Positions 19,148 through 30,169 of a stretch of 64,000 nt of DNA are shown piece by piece. A model generated the notes under the pieces. The model saw nothing but the letters and a program-made list of their open reading frames with translations. It was not told where the DNA came from and did not search any database. Within the stretch, counting starts at the first letter, position 1, and each line of letters opens with the position of its first letter. Made by a program: the position numbers and the translations under genes. The DNA is from Amanita rubescens. Its lineage: Eukaryota; Basidiomycota; Agaricomycetes; Agaricales; Amanitaceae. The stretch covers positions 24,681 to 88,680 of the forward strand of contig WION01000221.1 of assembly GCA_015039365.1 (NCBI GenBank), given 5' to 3'.

Positions 19148-22100
19148 TCAGTCTAACATGAATATGTCACCTTCAGGTTCACCATGTTCACCCATCTCCA
19201 ATTCAATATCGAGGTTTGCTTCAGTAATATCTTCATGATATAACTCGTTGTATTGTGTGAGATCAACTTCTTCTTCAATTTCCTCATTCGCTGCTGCAAG
19301 GTTGGGGATATCACCACGCCAGGCAAATTTGAATACTTGAAGTTGTTCAAATTTTTCGGCGCTGAGACGTGCATGCCGGTCAATAGCTGTTTGTTTGGTT
19401 GCGGAGAAAAGACGTTCACATGGGACCAAAGAAGCCTGGGACGGTAGGTAGTCGAGCGCAATGCGAGCAAGGGTCGGGTACTCTGTGGCATGGTTCTGGG
19501 TCATTGTGAGATAAGGAGTACTAATGATCATGTATAATGCGACATACCTGCCACCACATTACCACATCTGTTTCAGGCAATACATCTTTTGCAACAACCT
19601 TCAAGTAAACCTGGAGCTCTGATTGCCAAACCTCAGCTTCCTGAGTTTTGTCCTGCAGAGCAAGGTGTTCACGGTGACGGTGGAAATCCTTCAGAAGTTG
19701 TCCACGTTTCACAAGGGAGGGTGGCATGTTGTCAGTCTTGGACTTATCAGCGGTGGTTGATGGACATGGGCACATTTCCCAGTATTGCACCATCTTGATA
19801 GCATGTTAACATGATACCAAATTAATGAGTACTACTAAGGCTTACCAGGTCTTCAAGTACCTTCCTTGCTTCATCCTTCCAATTCTTCACATTCAAATTG
19901 CCCTTAGCATGTTCATCTTCCTGTTCCTTTGAGCCTCCCCAGTTGAGTGCAATCCAATCGAGTTTGAAATACGGGTGGAGGGCTACCCTATTTTCAGAAT
20001 GATTGAGACTTGTTATCTTGGGAATAACATACCTAAATTAATGAGAATCACCAGCTTTAGATCAAATCGGCTGTAATAACCCCGGAGCTTGTCAACACCT
20101 GCTTCCAAAGCCTTTACATAGATGGTGTAGCGGCGATTGGAGATCTTGGTTTCCCATGCAGTCAGAAGTTCTTCAACAGCCAGTAAAACATTGTAGAGAG
20201 TGGGGACATTCTCTGATGCGAATTTGTGTTGGACATTACGAGCATCCTAGATTAAAATTATAGTATCAGTATTACAAAAGAAATGACATAATTAACTGAC
20301 CTTCAAAATCAGTCGAACGTCTTCGACACACATGGCCGGAAGGCTGACCAGGGAATCTTTTTGTCAATCCTCCTGTTTGTGCGAATGGTGGTGATTGGAC
20401 CAAAAAGATCATCTGCGGCCGCGAGGAATAGACTGATGGGCTGTAATGATGATCTATCAATTTGTTGAGACATTGAGTAGCAGGAAATGAGGTGATACCT
20501 GACGAAGTTCAAGTGTGCGCTTAACCATGCCATAGGCTGTACCCCATCGTGTATTGTTATGAACTTTTCTAGCTTCTTGAATGGAGCTGGCATCTTGCAG
20601 CTGGCCTGGAGTTGCTCAAAGTATTCAATACATTGTCCGGATGCACGGATCTGGGATATTGATTTGATATGATCAGATTTCGGATCTTATGTGCCACTTA
20701 CCTTGATCGCAATTGTCCATATTGCTGCAATCACATCCAACGATCCTCCAAGCAGGCAATTTTATCAGTAAGGGTTGGGTTGAATTCCCAGATAGCTTGT
20801 GCGCTTTCAATGGCTGCAATCTTCGTAATAGAACTCATGACGGCAACAGTAGCTAAATTGATGACATGTTCAAGACACCTGGGACAGGAATAAGGTTGTA
20901 ACTTGTTAAATAATGAAAACGACTCACGGTAGCTGGTTTTGCTTGTGATTCCAAAGTATCCCATGCTTCTGATGGATATCACTGACTTTCTCGCACATTG
21001 TCAGGTTGTTGGAGGCGTTATCAGCGGTCACACGGCCCAACTAATCACAGCAGTTGAGATCTGATCATCGTGAGATGATATGATTATATACCTTTGAGCT
21101 TTTGTCGCTCATAATCCCAGCACGCTGGCAAATTGAAACGAAATAGCAGGCAAGGTTATAACCGGACTGATTGCCCGAGATTGCCTTGAAGCCGATGACA
21201 GAGGATCAGAGCTTCCAGCTGCCATCGTTCACTTCAATCCAATGTCCAGTCATACCGAAGAAGCGTGCCCTCGTTGTGTCAGCAGTCCATGCATCAGCTG
21301 TGACAGATATTTATTTGGCCTGGCACGTCCTAGCAAGCAATAAGATATCTGGAGAGTGGTCAAGATTCAAATCAGCGACTTACCTGAAATGCTGTCCTGA
21401 TTTGGTCCATGAACGATGTATGCGTTATGGAGATAGATGATAACATCGTGCCGACTAGGTAACTCCTTTGGTCTTGTTTTGGGTTGCATCGTGATCAAAC
21501 AGTTCCTGAACACAGCTTTGCCCATGAACGCCAGTGCCTTCAACAACTGTCAGTATTCCAATTCCTTCAACTGTCACTACTCATACCTGGTCATCGCAAG
21601 CCACGAGCTGTGCCACAGTATGCAAAATGGCGTCCTTGGAGAATTTGTTTGGAGCCTTTACCACCTCCAAGACATTATCAAGAGTTGTCCGCTGCCCGCT
21701 GATTCTGCCTTCAACATCTTTTTCCAAAGTTCACGGGGAATACATCAATCTTTGAGTTTGATTCCTTCCTCCTTGCATTTTGTTTTATATATATCGAAAT
21801 GACAGCGGATATGCACACAGCAGCTGGAGTTGGACCCCGTGAAAAAAGTATGATGCAGACCTTTCTCTTTAACAAAACGTTTGTCATTTCTGGGAATTGT
21901 GAATAGGTAAGTACCAATTTTGAGGTTTTAACAACCGCTCAAACTTATTGCCACTCTTGAATTGCACCCACTTTTTCTCGGAGAAGACGGTCTGCAAGTC
22001 GCATGTGAGCTTGCTCTTTGTTACAAATGTGTCTGGAAGCTAGAGAATGGCAGGGGTATGGGCAACCCCTCACCCTTCATGGAGGGTTTGGTGGAGGGTA

Positions 22101-22701
22101 GGGGTAAGGGTTGGAACCTGTCTACCCCTCCCAACCCCTGCCTATAAGGACCAACCCTTCATACCCCTGGGACCACAGCCACCAAAGACTTCAAAAAAAA
22201 AGTAAACCCTCCACCCCTGTCCAAGGGTGAGGGTTTTGGGGGGTAAGGGTAAGGGTTGGGCTCTGAAAACCCTGGGGTTACCCCTGCCATTCCCTACTGG
22301 AAGCTCAGCATCCAGTTCTTCCTGCTGGTACGACAGTGAGTGTTGAGCCATTATGTGTGAGGATATAGGCTTACCTCCCTTTCCTCCATTTCGTCGTCAT
22401 CATCCAACTCAACTATATCCTTGCTCTCCTCAACATCCTCCTGCTCATTGGTGGTGACCACTTCATCCTCAACCTCAGGTGTGGCTCGTGCCTTCTTTAC
22501 TGGCTTCACCATGACTGCTTCCTCTTCAGACTCAGGTTCAGCAACAGACGGCCATTTCCGCTTGTGAGCGGTCACAGTTGTGTGGCCCATAGTGTTCACC
22601 TTTGCCTTTGCAGGCACTAATGATGACCACTTTCGGGCAGCGGCCTTTGCTGTCGTGCGCATAGCCTTCACCACCCTCTCAGATGACGTGGGGCCAGCCA
22701 T
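19148..22701 (-). pseudogene. hAT transposase, multi-exon, inactivated
   Basis: The start is the Met at 22701 (MAGPTSSERV), followed by a basic and acidic N-terminus and a donor near 22370. Next come a BED-finger-like Cys/His region (about 21750-21900), VTADAWTAD with a likely catalytic Asp (~21300), NQSGYNLACYFVSICQRAG, VTADNASNN (~21020), CLEHVINLATVA (~20870), HNNTRWGTAYGMV (~20540), the PITTIRTNRRIDKKIPW block (~20390), YFKLDWIALNWGG (~19960), and a C-terminal hAT dimerisation region with YPTLARIALDYLPSQAS and ERLFSATKQ (19380-19490). Short introns with GT-AG ends separate these blocks. An in-frame TGA lies near 21213, another stop near 21745, and a MITE sits in an early exon, so it is a pseudogene. 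Confidence 0.85.
22041..22296. mobile_element. hAT-type MITE (256 bp) inside the hAT transposase gene
   Basis: The ends are TAGAGAATGGCAGGGGTA and the reverse complement of TAGGGAATGGCAGGGGTA. The flanking CTGGAAGC at 22033-22040 and 22297-22304 is a perfect 8-base duplication. The interior is GGGTAAGGGTTGG-like repeats. Removing it with one duplication copy rejoins a coding frame on the minus strand (ELP-DTF), showing that it interrupted an exon. Confidence 0.88.
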
Positions 22702-23261
22702 AGTAAAGGAGTGTAAGCGAAAATGAATGAAACGAAGATGAGCAATGAGCAGTGAGGAATCGCATTATTTTAGCAAGTATTTTATACTAATTTCCACGTT
22801 TTTCTCCATAGCATACTCAATGTCTAACATTTGCCATGCTGTGCCATGCCGCACAGCACCATGTTTCTGTACGTACCATCAACATAAGATGACCCCATCC
22901 TCACTTCGATATCCGCACTGATTCCCGTGCGTGCCGCTGCATCCTATTACTATTACTTGTGAACCTATTACCGTATGAGTACCCCACGTACCCCAAAGTT
23001 GTAACCGGTTCAAAACCGGTTACTTTCGACTCGTGGTCGACCCCAACCTTAACCAGTCAGCACCGGTTGCAATTGACTTCATAATCTCATAGCCTTTTGA
23101 GTGACTGGAGTCGATGACTTGTTGAGTCGATGAGAACTGGACTTGAAGGGTTCGGTCCTCATTGGTCACTTCCGGTTAAAGTCCAGTTCAGTTCCGACTT
23201 TATAGCTGGACTTTCATTCACTAATTTTAGCTCTGGCTCCTCGCTCACTTGACCTCCTGCT

Positions 23262-23716
23262 TTGACTTGCTGCCCCATCTTATCTTCGCTCACACCCTGC
23301 CACACCCCACTTGACCCCCTGCACCAGGTAAGCCTGACACCTGGATTCGACGTTGCTGATCCACTGCCTGATCCATTGCCATCCCACGTCATATATGTGA
23401 CAAGTGACGTGACCTCTCTTTGTCTCTCTTTACTCTCTCTTTGGCTTTCTCTTTATCTTCGCTCTAGCATTTGCCTACAACATCCAGCATACTCCCGGAG
23501 TCTTGGATAGGTTCTTGACATGTCCCCGAGACACACCTGATGACTATGAGATAGCAACCATGACAAGGACAATTTCGACGCATTTTCAGCAAAATTTTGA
23601 TTTCTCTCCATTGATTTGGATGAATCCATAGGACCCTATATAACCTGCTACTGTACAGAGACCATATCCCTGGCCTTGGACCTTGCCATGCAAAGTGGTG
23701 GCCCACATCACACAAG
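23262..23716 (+). mobile_element. Helitron relic: leader repeat unit and 3' terminus
   Basis: A unit related to the Helitron leader minisatellite, with GCACCAGGTAAGCCTGACAC, lies at about 23318-23345. The typical 3' end (CCTTGGACCTTGCC, hairpin, GTGGCCCACATCACA, CAAG|T) closes at 23716 in the same orientation. The 5' end could not be found, possibly because the hAT element inserted nearby. Limits at the left are approximate. Confidence 0.45.
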
Positions 23717-23745
23717 TTCTTAGTGGGATGCTATTAGGTGCTGGG

Positions 23746-24033
23746 GTTGAATATTGAGTGATTAAACATCGGATATCACTCAAATCCTTTATATGTAGTG
23801 TTACTATACTATATTCTTTGTTTTGAGTATAATAAGTTAGTTTGTAGGTGTAGTGATTGTGTCTGGACAAAACACGGTATAGTGGACACCTAAACTCATG
23901 CCTGGTGGGATAGGTAGTAAATAGAACCAAACAGGCCAGGTTTCCTTACACGTATGGAACTACATGTTGAATATTGAGTGATTAAACATCAGATATCGCT
24001 CAAATCCTTTATATTTAGTGTTAGTAAGTTACT
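23746..24033 (+). repeat. Two truncated copies of the 377-bp LTR in tandem
   Basis: One copy starts at about 23746 and runs to 23964, past the point where the LTR reads GGCCAGGTTTCCTTACA. A second starts TGTTGAATATTGAG at 23965 and is broken at 24033 by the pogo-like element. Sequence identity to the full LTRs is high. Confidence 0.75.
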
Positions 24034-24034
24034 A

Positions 24035-24859
24035 CAGTAGACTCTGTCCTAACCCATGCCCCTCGGTGGCAGCAAAAACCTATGGGTTATGGTGTGTATG
24101 GGCTGCGAGAGAGTGGTATTAAACCTAACCCTAACCCTAGTCTAATGATAACTACGATAACTTTAACTCATCTACATCCACTACAAAGCTTTTGGTGTGA
24201 AATAATTGGTGATCTTCATTGTGGTCAGCATGCAAGCCTCTAGGCATGCTTGGCGCGTGAAGGATGCCAACATGACCTCAAGTTTACATGTAATTGGGTC
24301 ATCAATACCATCAATGTAGCATTTAATGGTAGAAGCTGCACAAAGCACTTCCCAATAAGTAGGGCAAGTTATCAACATCATCCCCACCATCATTAACAGC
24401 TTGATCCCTTGCTTCCCATGCCTTGAGAACTGCCTGGCAGATCTCCTCTTCTGTTGTCTCGTCTATGACTTGAGACTCAGCAGTTCCTAACAGCATTGCA
24501 CTCTTTAAGCATTCTCCATGTGGTAAAGCCCTCAATAGCTTCCTCAACATCCAATCTGCTCAGTGCTCCCATTATCAAGAAGGGATGAGACAGGAATGGA
24601 GGGCTGGGCCTGGGCCTCTGAGTTGCATTTAGAAATTGACGAAAAAATCAACTAATTTTCAGGCACATCAATCCTATGTAAACATGATTTGGTGAGATTG
24701 AGTAATAATAAGTATGGGTTATCACTCCGGATGAGTATGGGTTATGGGTTATGGCATAGTTATGGGTTATGTTAGTGGGACCAACTCAGTTCCTCACAAA
24801 GTCTATGGGTTACTGAGATTATGGGTTATGACAGCTATGGGTTAGGACAGAGTCTACTG
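24035..24859 (-). mobile_element. pogo/Fot1-like element with TA target duplication
   Basis: Terminal inverted repeats CAGTAGACTCTGTCCTAACC and the reverse complement are flanked by TA at 24033-24034 and 24860-24861. The CAGTARA-type end and TA target are typical of the pogo branch of Tc1/mariner. The interior has repeated TATGGGTTA motifs and a transposase remnant. The target lies inside an LTR fragment. Confidence 0.65.
24181..24550 (-). pseudogene. pogo-like transposase C-terminal remnant
   Basis: Two overlapping minus frames give a leucine- and glutamate-rich C-terminal segment that ends ITNYFTPKAL, close to the ITDYF-type tail I associate with Fot1/pogo transposases. A frameshift near 24350 and the loss of the catalytic DDE domain make it non-functional. 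Identification depends mainly on the element ends around it. Confidence 0.4.
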
Positions 24860-25156
24860 TATACTATATTTGTAAAGTGAGATAGAGGTTGATAGCTTGT
24901 ATATGTTCGAACGCACAGTGCACAGGACCAAATGTATTGGGTGAGCTGTGCTAGTGTGTGCGTAGACGAAGTAATAGTGGGCTGATTATGTAATGTGTCA
25001 ACGTGTGAATATAAAGTCACATGTGACTTGATCTATATACAATATATCTATGGGAGTTGTTCCACAACTCCCCGGTCTTCAGGCTTGGAGATCCTCTGGA
25101 TCTCCATATCCATGAATATCCATCTGGGTTCCAGGATGCTCTTGTAGCTTCCTTAC

Positions 25157-25472
25157 AATATTCTTTGTTTTGTGTATAATAAGTTAGTTTATAGGTGTAG
25201 TGGTTGTGTCTGTGGACAAAACACAATATAGTGGACACCTAAACTCACGCCTGATGGGATAGGTAGTAAATAGAACCAAACAGGCCAGGTTTCCTTACAT
25301 GTAGGGAACTACAGTACCTACACTTGGATATAGACTTGATATACTGCTATCAACTGTTATAGACCGCATTTGTGAACGTCTAAAGTATTGAGTCTATCAG
25401 AGGTGTCTGAGGGCTAGACAACTACTACAGCATTTGTAGTCAGTTGCAACAACACTTGGCACATTTTTAACA
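25157..25472 (+). repeat. 377-bp-family LTR, 5' truncated
   Basis: It starts inside the LTR at ATATTCTTTGTTTTGTGTATAATAAG-like sequence and runs to the true end ...CACATTTTTAACA. It is directly followed by another truncated copy. Confidence 0.8.
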
Positions 25473-25622
25473 CTACAGTACCTACACTTGGATATAGACT
25501 TGATATAACTGCTACCAACTGTTATAGACCACATTTGTGAACATCTAAAGCATGTATTAAGTCTATCAGAGAGTTAGATAACTACTACAACATTTGTAGT
25601 GAGTTGCAACAACACTTGGCCC

Positions 25623-26488
25623 TAGTGTTTCCAGGTCCAGTTTGTTAAAAATGTGCAAAGTGTTGATGCAACTCACTACAAATGTTGTAGTAGTTGTCTA
25701 GCCCTCTGATAGACTCAATACACGCTTTAGACGTTCACAAATGCGGTCTATAACAATTGATAGCAGTGATATTAAGTCTATATCCAAGTGTAGGTACTGT
25801 AGTTCCCTACATGTAAGGAAACCTGGCCTGTTTGGTTCTATTTACTACCTATCCCATCAGGCGTGAGTTTAGGTGTCCACTATATCGCGTTTTGTCCACA
25901 GACACAACCGCTACACCTATAAACTAGCTCATTATACACAAAATAAAGAATATAGTATTGTAACACTAAATATAAAGCATTTGAGTGATATCTGATGTTT
26001 AATCACTCAATATTCAACACAGTTGTGACTGTTTGAAAAGACCGGCAACTGGACCAGTGGTCCTGGTCTTGCTTTGCAAAATATAAAAGACCGGTTTACT
26101 AAGACTGGTTGCAACTGGTCTTTTAAGAGACCAGTCCTAGACCAGTTGGAACTGGTTCCAACCAGTCTTTTACTGGTCTTAACTTGGTCTTGACTAATCT
26201 CATGTGCATTCATGATGGGTCATGGTCCTGTTTTTGTGGATGTGAGGTGAATGTGAGGGTTATTAGGTGGATAGAAGGGGTTGGATGGGTGGATGCATAA
26301 AATATCACATGGATGTCATTGACACTTGGCCTGACAACCAATTCAGAACTGACATCAGACCAGTCTACAACTGGTCCTGACTGGTTTTGGTCTGGTTGCC
26401 TGATTTTGCAAAAGTAAAAAGACTGGTCCTGGTCCAGTCTTTCCAAAAAAGGCAAAAAGACTGGACTGGACCAGACCTGGAAACACTA
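25623..26488. mobile_element. hAT-type MITE with target duplication CTTGGCCC
   Basis: It starts TAGTGTTTCCAGGTC and ends with the exact reverse complement. The flanks CTTGGCCC at 25615-25622 and 26489-26496 are a perfect 8-base duplication. It contains many ACCGGT/ACTGGTC motifs like the subterminal parts of the hAT element at 18707-23223. A solo LTR sits at 25643-26019. Confidence 0.85.
25643..26019 (-). repeat. Solo LTR (377 bp) with target duplication CAGTT
   Basis: Same ends and same length as 15580-15956. CAGTT at 25638-25642 is repeated at 26020-26024. It lies within the MITE, which itself lies within an older LTR copy of the same family. Confidence 0.88.
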
Positions 26489-26507
26489 CTTGGCCCATTT
26501 TTTAACA

Positions 26508-27238
26508 GCTGGAGGGTTGTTCATGCTGTCTCAGGTGTTATGGGCAAGTGTTATTTTATTTCTGGGATGATTTACAGATTCAAGGGGGGTGTCTACCTCT
26601 GACACTAAGTGTACCACTCCGCTCGAAGGGGTGTGTTGGATTTTGTGTGTTGGGAGTGTTATGGCACACTTCTGACCAGGTATACTTGACAATGTGGGCC
26701 ACCACTTCGTGTGGCAAGACCGAGGCCTACTAGATGTCCAAAACGGTCTGCTTAGCTCTTCTAATATAAATATGTGCAAGATACCAGAGATGGTCCCTAT
26801 GAGAGGGGGAACCTTCAAAATGATTGCTGTTCTCCAATGCTTAACTCTTCTGGATTCAATGTATTCACTCATAAGTCACTATAAATTTGCCAGTCTGAAA
26901 TTCAGTATGAAGTCTGACAATAGTTTGACTCACGATAGGTTGGCTCGTATGGATATCGATAAAGCATCCAATGGAACCTCAAGTCGAGGAGAAGTAGTTT
27001 AACGTGAACAGCAGTGCCAGCGACAGATACGTGTATTGTGATGACTATTGAATGTAAATATCACTGGTGACTGGCATACCATGAATTAGACATAAAACCA
27101 GAGTTTCACTGTTTATGGATGATCTCGTTGTAAAGGAGTCTATCACTAGTTTTTTTAGCATTGAGCAATCAAAGACATACTGTCTAAGGTTAGGGTTAGG
27201 ACAGGTGAAAAACGGATGAATGGGACTGAGACTACAAT
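26508..27238. other. Repeat-derived region without a gene; one Helitron 3' end
   Basis: A Helitron-type 3' terminus on the minus strand ends at 26685 (CAAG, GTGGCCCAC, hairpin, GCCTCGGTCTTGCC reading back from about 26730). Its 5' end was not found. Open frames in the region show no recognisable domain. Confidence 0.4.
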
Positions 27239-27425
27239 TAGTGTTTCTATTTCCAGTCCTGCAGGACCAAAAAAGACCGGAACCAGACCAGACCAGGACC
27301 GATTTGGACTGGACTGCGGTCTCAGGTCTTGGCAGGTCCAAGGTCAGTCTGGTTCTGGTCTTTTTAAATTTTTAAAATCAAAAAAACCGCAAAAGACCGG
27401 TCCAGACCGGTCTAGACCGCTCATA
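27239..27425. repeat. hAT-type MITE fragment rich in ACCGGTC motifs
   Basis: It starts TAGTGTTTCTATTTCCAGTCC, like the MITE at 25623, and contains repeated GACCGG/GACCAG motifs, but no right inverted end is seen. Probably truncated. Confidence 0.5.
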
Positions 27426-29020
27426 GCAAAGGGTGACCAATATAGTTGTATTCTACCATATTTTAGCTTTTTTTTGAGCACTCAAACGTCCAAAACGGTT
27501 GAGATCTGAGCTTACAATGGTAACTTTTGTTTGAAGCTATATATAATTTGTGAATATTGTTGTTGCAACACTCCAAGTAAGAAATTCTGAACATGGTTAA
27601 TCCAACTATGTTCTAGTACATCCAAGTTATTTTTTGACCCATCAGCTATAGGAAATGGCTAACATTTGAGGTAGTATGATCTTGGGACTCCAGTGTTGCA
27701 TCTGACCCGGTTTATTACCTTTATGGTCAATTGGGTTATTTGACTTCATCAATTGACCGGGTTATAACCCGGGTCAGAGGGTTCAGAACTGCTACTGCTA
27801 TGTTTTACAATGATATCAACTCCTGTGCTGTTCCAGTGGTCCCTGATAGCTCGTTTTCCACTCTCGTAGCTCTCCTACGATGAAGCACGGGATAGTAACC
27901 CGTAAAATATCATATCTTCCCTATGATGCCTCAGAATTCGTCCCAACTGGCCTCAACTGACCAGGCTCATGAGGTGCTGACCTTTGGAACTAAGTGGGGC
28001 ATAGATTTGGACAAACCAGCAGGTTCAAGTTATGGGACCGATCAGCATATTGTCAATCAATATCTGGAGCACGTTACACACTTTCAGTCCATGGGATTAT
28101 CCTTCTTCGGCTCGATCATCTCATCGCTGACCAAAGACTGCTATGTCTTTCAGTACTCGTGGCAATCCGAATGCATCACGGATACCAAACCTGCCTCTTA
28201 TCACGACGCAATTTTTTTGCCCTAGTATCTGCGATCCAAGTGCCGTTTACTACACTGCCTGCCATGCTTCGATAAGTTTCCCGATCTTAACAGCATCGGT
28301 GACGTGCTCCTTGATACCACCGGCTTCGTCCCCCATGCCCAAACCCGACGCACTTCCAGTGGGATCAATATCATTCGAGTTTTCCTACCAGCTTATTCCC
28401 AAGCCGACATTTAAGCCGCTGGCGTGCAGTACCCTCTTCTGCATGCAGGCGGCGCCGTTCCCTTTGGAGAAAGGCACAATCTCGTGTCTTCTTTACTGAG
28501 AGTCTGAGAGACGGTTCTACTTCTTTGTTTTAACATTACCCACTGTGCCGCAGAAAGCCATTTTCAAGATGCTCAGTTTGGAACGAAGCTTGACTAGCTT
28601 AACTCGTGGTGGATTTCTTTTGTCAAGAACCCGCAATGCATCAACTTGGGGGTCAAAACTCTCGTCCTGGCATAAATGTTAACACCTTCATGATTTTGGA
28701 TAGACTTGGATCATTGACTAGTCATTAATCACCTTTTTTAATACGTCTCACAAGTCTTCCAATGGCCACATCTCAGCGTCGGAAAACATGCCCCTCCAAT
28801 GTCACCAACTCCTGAAGTAACTTCTCGGGAGGTTTTCTTAGCCTTGAATGCAATATATTGGATTCAGGGTAGAAAAATGCTGCCACATAATTGGTTCGGG
28901 AACTGCCGACTGACCCCACTGACCCACTGTTCCGGCACCCATTGAATTGACTGACCCACTGAACGGTTATAACTGCGGTCAGTCAATTGGGAAATAACCG
29001 TTCAGTCGCAACACTGTGGG
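27426..29020. other. No supported gene
   Basis: A 100-codon plus frame at 27923-28225 and an overlapping frame to 28499 have mixed composition but no recognised domain. Short GACCCGGTTTATAACCCGG-like (27700-27785) and GACCCACTGAAC-like (28910-29000) dyads resemble subterminal transposon motifs. It is left without a function. Confidence 0.35.
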
Positions 29021-29068
29021 ACTCTCTTTGGCACTCTCTTTGGCACTCTCTTTGGCACTCTCTTTGGC
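29021..29068 (+). repeat. 12-bp tandem repeat, four copies
   Basis: Perfect ACTCTCTTTGGC repeats. Related TCTCTTTGGTGA units follow at about 29222-29260. Confidence 0.85.
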
Positions 29069-29099
29069 TATGTTTGGCAGTCTCCTAGTATTGTCAAAA

Positions 29100-29345
29100 A
29101 TGGTTCATGTGGCTTCCCTAGAGTGCAGGTGGGTGTGAGAGGGAGTGTGAGAGGGTGCAGTTGGTCCAATGGAGTATAGTTTATCAGTGGGAGGGTGAGG
29201 GTCAGCAACAATGGGTTTCATTCTCTCTTTGGTGATCTCTTTGGTGATCTCTTTGGCAATGTTTGGCACTCTCCTGACTTACCTGGAGTGCAGTTGGGTG
29301 TGATATATGAGAGGGTGAGGGTTAGCAACACTGGGTTTCACATGT
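29100..29345 (-). repeat. Two units related to the Helitron leader minisatellite
   Basis: On the minus strand the unit includes CTGCACTCCAGGTAAGTC and a GAAACCCATTGTTGCTGACCC-like tail (positions about 29190-29220 and 29275-29340). It matches the units at 16430-16990 and 23318. Confidence 0.5.
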
Positions 29346-29459
29346 GATGGCATGGCTTATACTATTATATTGATATTTATGTTGTCTTTTGTAGTTTTAC
29401 ATCAATTTCAACATTGCAATTAATTGTATGGGAGCCATAGGGACATGGAAAACAATGTA

Positions 29460-29663
29460 AGGACTGGTCTAGACTGGTCCAAGACCGGTCCTGGTCCAGA
29501 CCGGTCCTAACCGGTCTTTTTTCTGAATTTAGACCAGTCTAGCGGTCTTAAGCGGTCCAGTTCCAGTCTTTTTGATATCAGGGACACCCTGGGACTGGAC
29601 CGGTCTCGGTCTTTCCTAAAAAGGCAATAAAGACCGGACCGGACCGGACTTTAAAACACTAAC
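29460..29663. repeat. hAT-type MITE fragment
   Basis: Dense GACCGGTCC motifs, with a right end ...GGACTTTAAAACACTA, the reverse complement of a TAGTGTTTTAAAGTCC hAT-like terminus. The left terminus is missing. Confidence 0.55.
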
Positions 29664-30169
29664 TATGTACAATAGGGTTCAATGGGTTGAAAGTTGTATG
29701 GAACTGAGGTGCCACACTGTCAATGTCGATTGAATCTTCTGTGGAGGGAAATGAGTAACGAGATTGTTGTAATTGGTTGCTGCAATGGCGGGAGCAACTG
29801 TTGCTATTAGGCGGGCACAGATGAGATGATTAAGTTTATGGTGTTGATTTGGGTGAAATAGATCGTTGAGGATGTCGTGGCAATACTCTTAGTTTGAGGA
29901 TCACTAATTCTAGTGCCAAAGTATCCAGAAGTGGGAACTATAGTGACAAAGAAGACAGGTTTGTTTGCATTAGGAGGTGCAGACATCAATGAGTTAGTGA
30001 CTTACGAAGATGTTACCGCCGTGGTTCTCCTCTCCCTTCCCCTACTTCTCCTCTTGAAAGGATGATTGACATCCATTAAGTTCCTTAAGGCTGCCTATGG
30101 TCACGTGATGTCGGGCGTACCACATGGGAGAGGCATCAGACCAGAAAAGGTTTACTCTTGAGTGATGAA
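29664..30169. other. No supported gene
   Basis: A 60-codon minus frame at 29807-29989 has no recognised domain. No element ends are seen. Confidence 0.35.

Larger units (their letters stand above)
18707..23223 (-). mobile_element. Complete hAT element (4.5 kb), dead
   Basis: The ends are TAGTGAATCAAAGTCC at the left and the reverse complement of TAGTGAATGAAAGTCC at the right (15 of 16 matching). The 8-base sequence ATTTTAGC flanks both sides (18699-18706 and 23224-23231), a perfect hAT-type target duplication. Subterminal zones (18720-18910 and 22995-23200) are packed with ACCGGTC-type motifs, likely transposase-binding sites. It carries one multi-exon transposase gene with stops and a nested MITE. 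Confidence 0.9.
25473..26507 (+). repeat. 377-bp-family LTR fragment split by a hAT MITE
   Basis: The fragment covers 25473-25622 (from CTACAGTACC to CACTTGGCCC) and resumes at 26497-26507 with the LTR end ATTTTTTAACA. Everything between is the MITE and what lies in it. Confidence 0.75.

Noticed and set aside
22041..22296. GGGTAAGGGTTGG runs as telomeric or G-quadruplex DNA
   Set aside because: They lie within a MITE with defined ends and an 8-bp duplication, so they are MITE body sequence.
24118..24142. Telomere-like CCTAACCCTAACCCTAG
   Set aside because: Only about three units, inside a pogo-like element rich in TATGGGTTA words, with genes and repeats on both sides. It is not a chromosome end.
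27880..27930. A possible Helitron 5' end (TTCTGAGGCATC on the minus strand) that would pair with the 3' end at 26685
   Set aside because: It lacks the CGAAGG subterminal block shared by the three clear 5' ends, so the match is probably chance.
27923..28225. 100-codon plus frame as a small gene
   Set aside because: No recognised domain, no splice or promoter context, and the region shows transposon-like dyads. Not supported.
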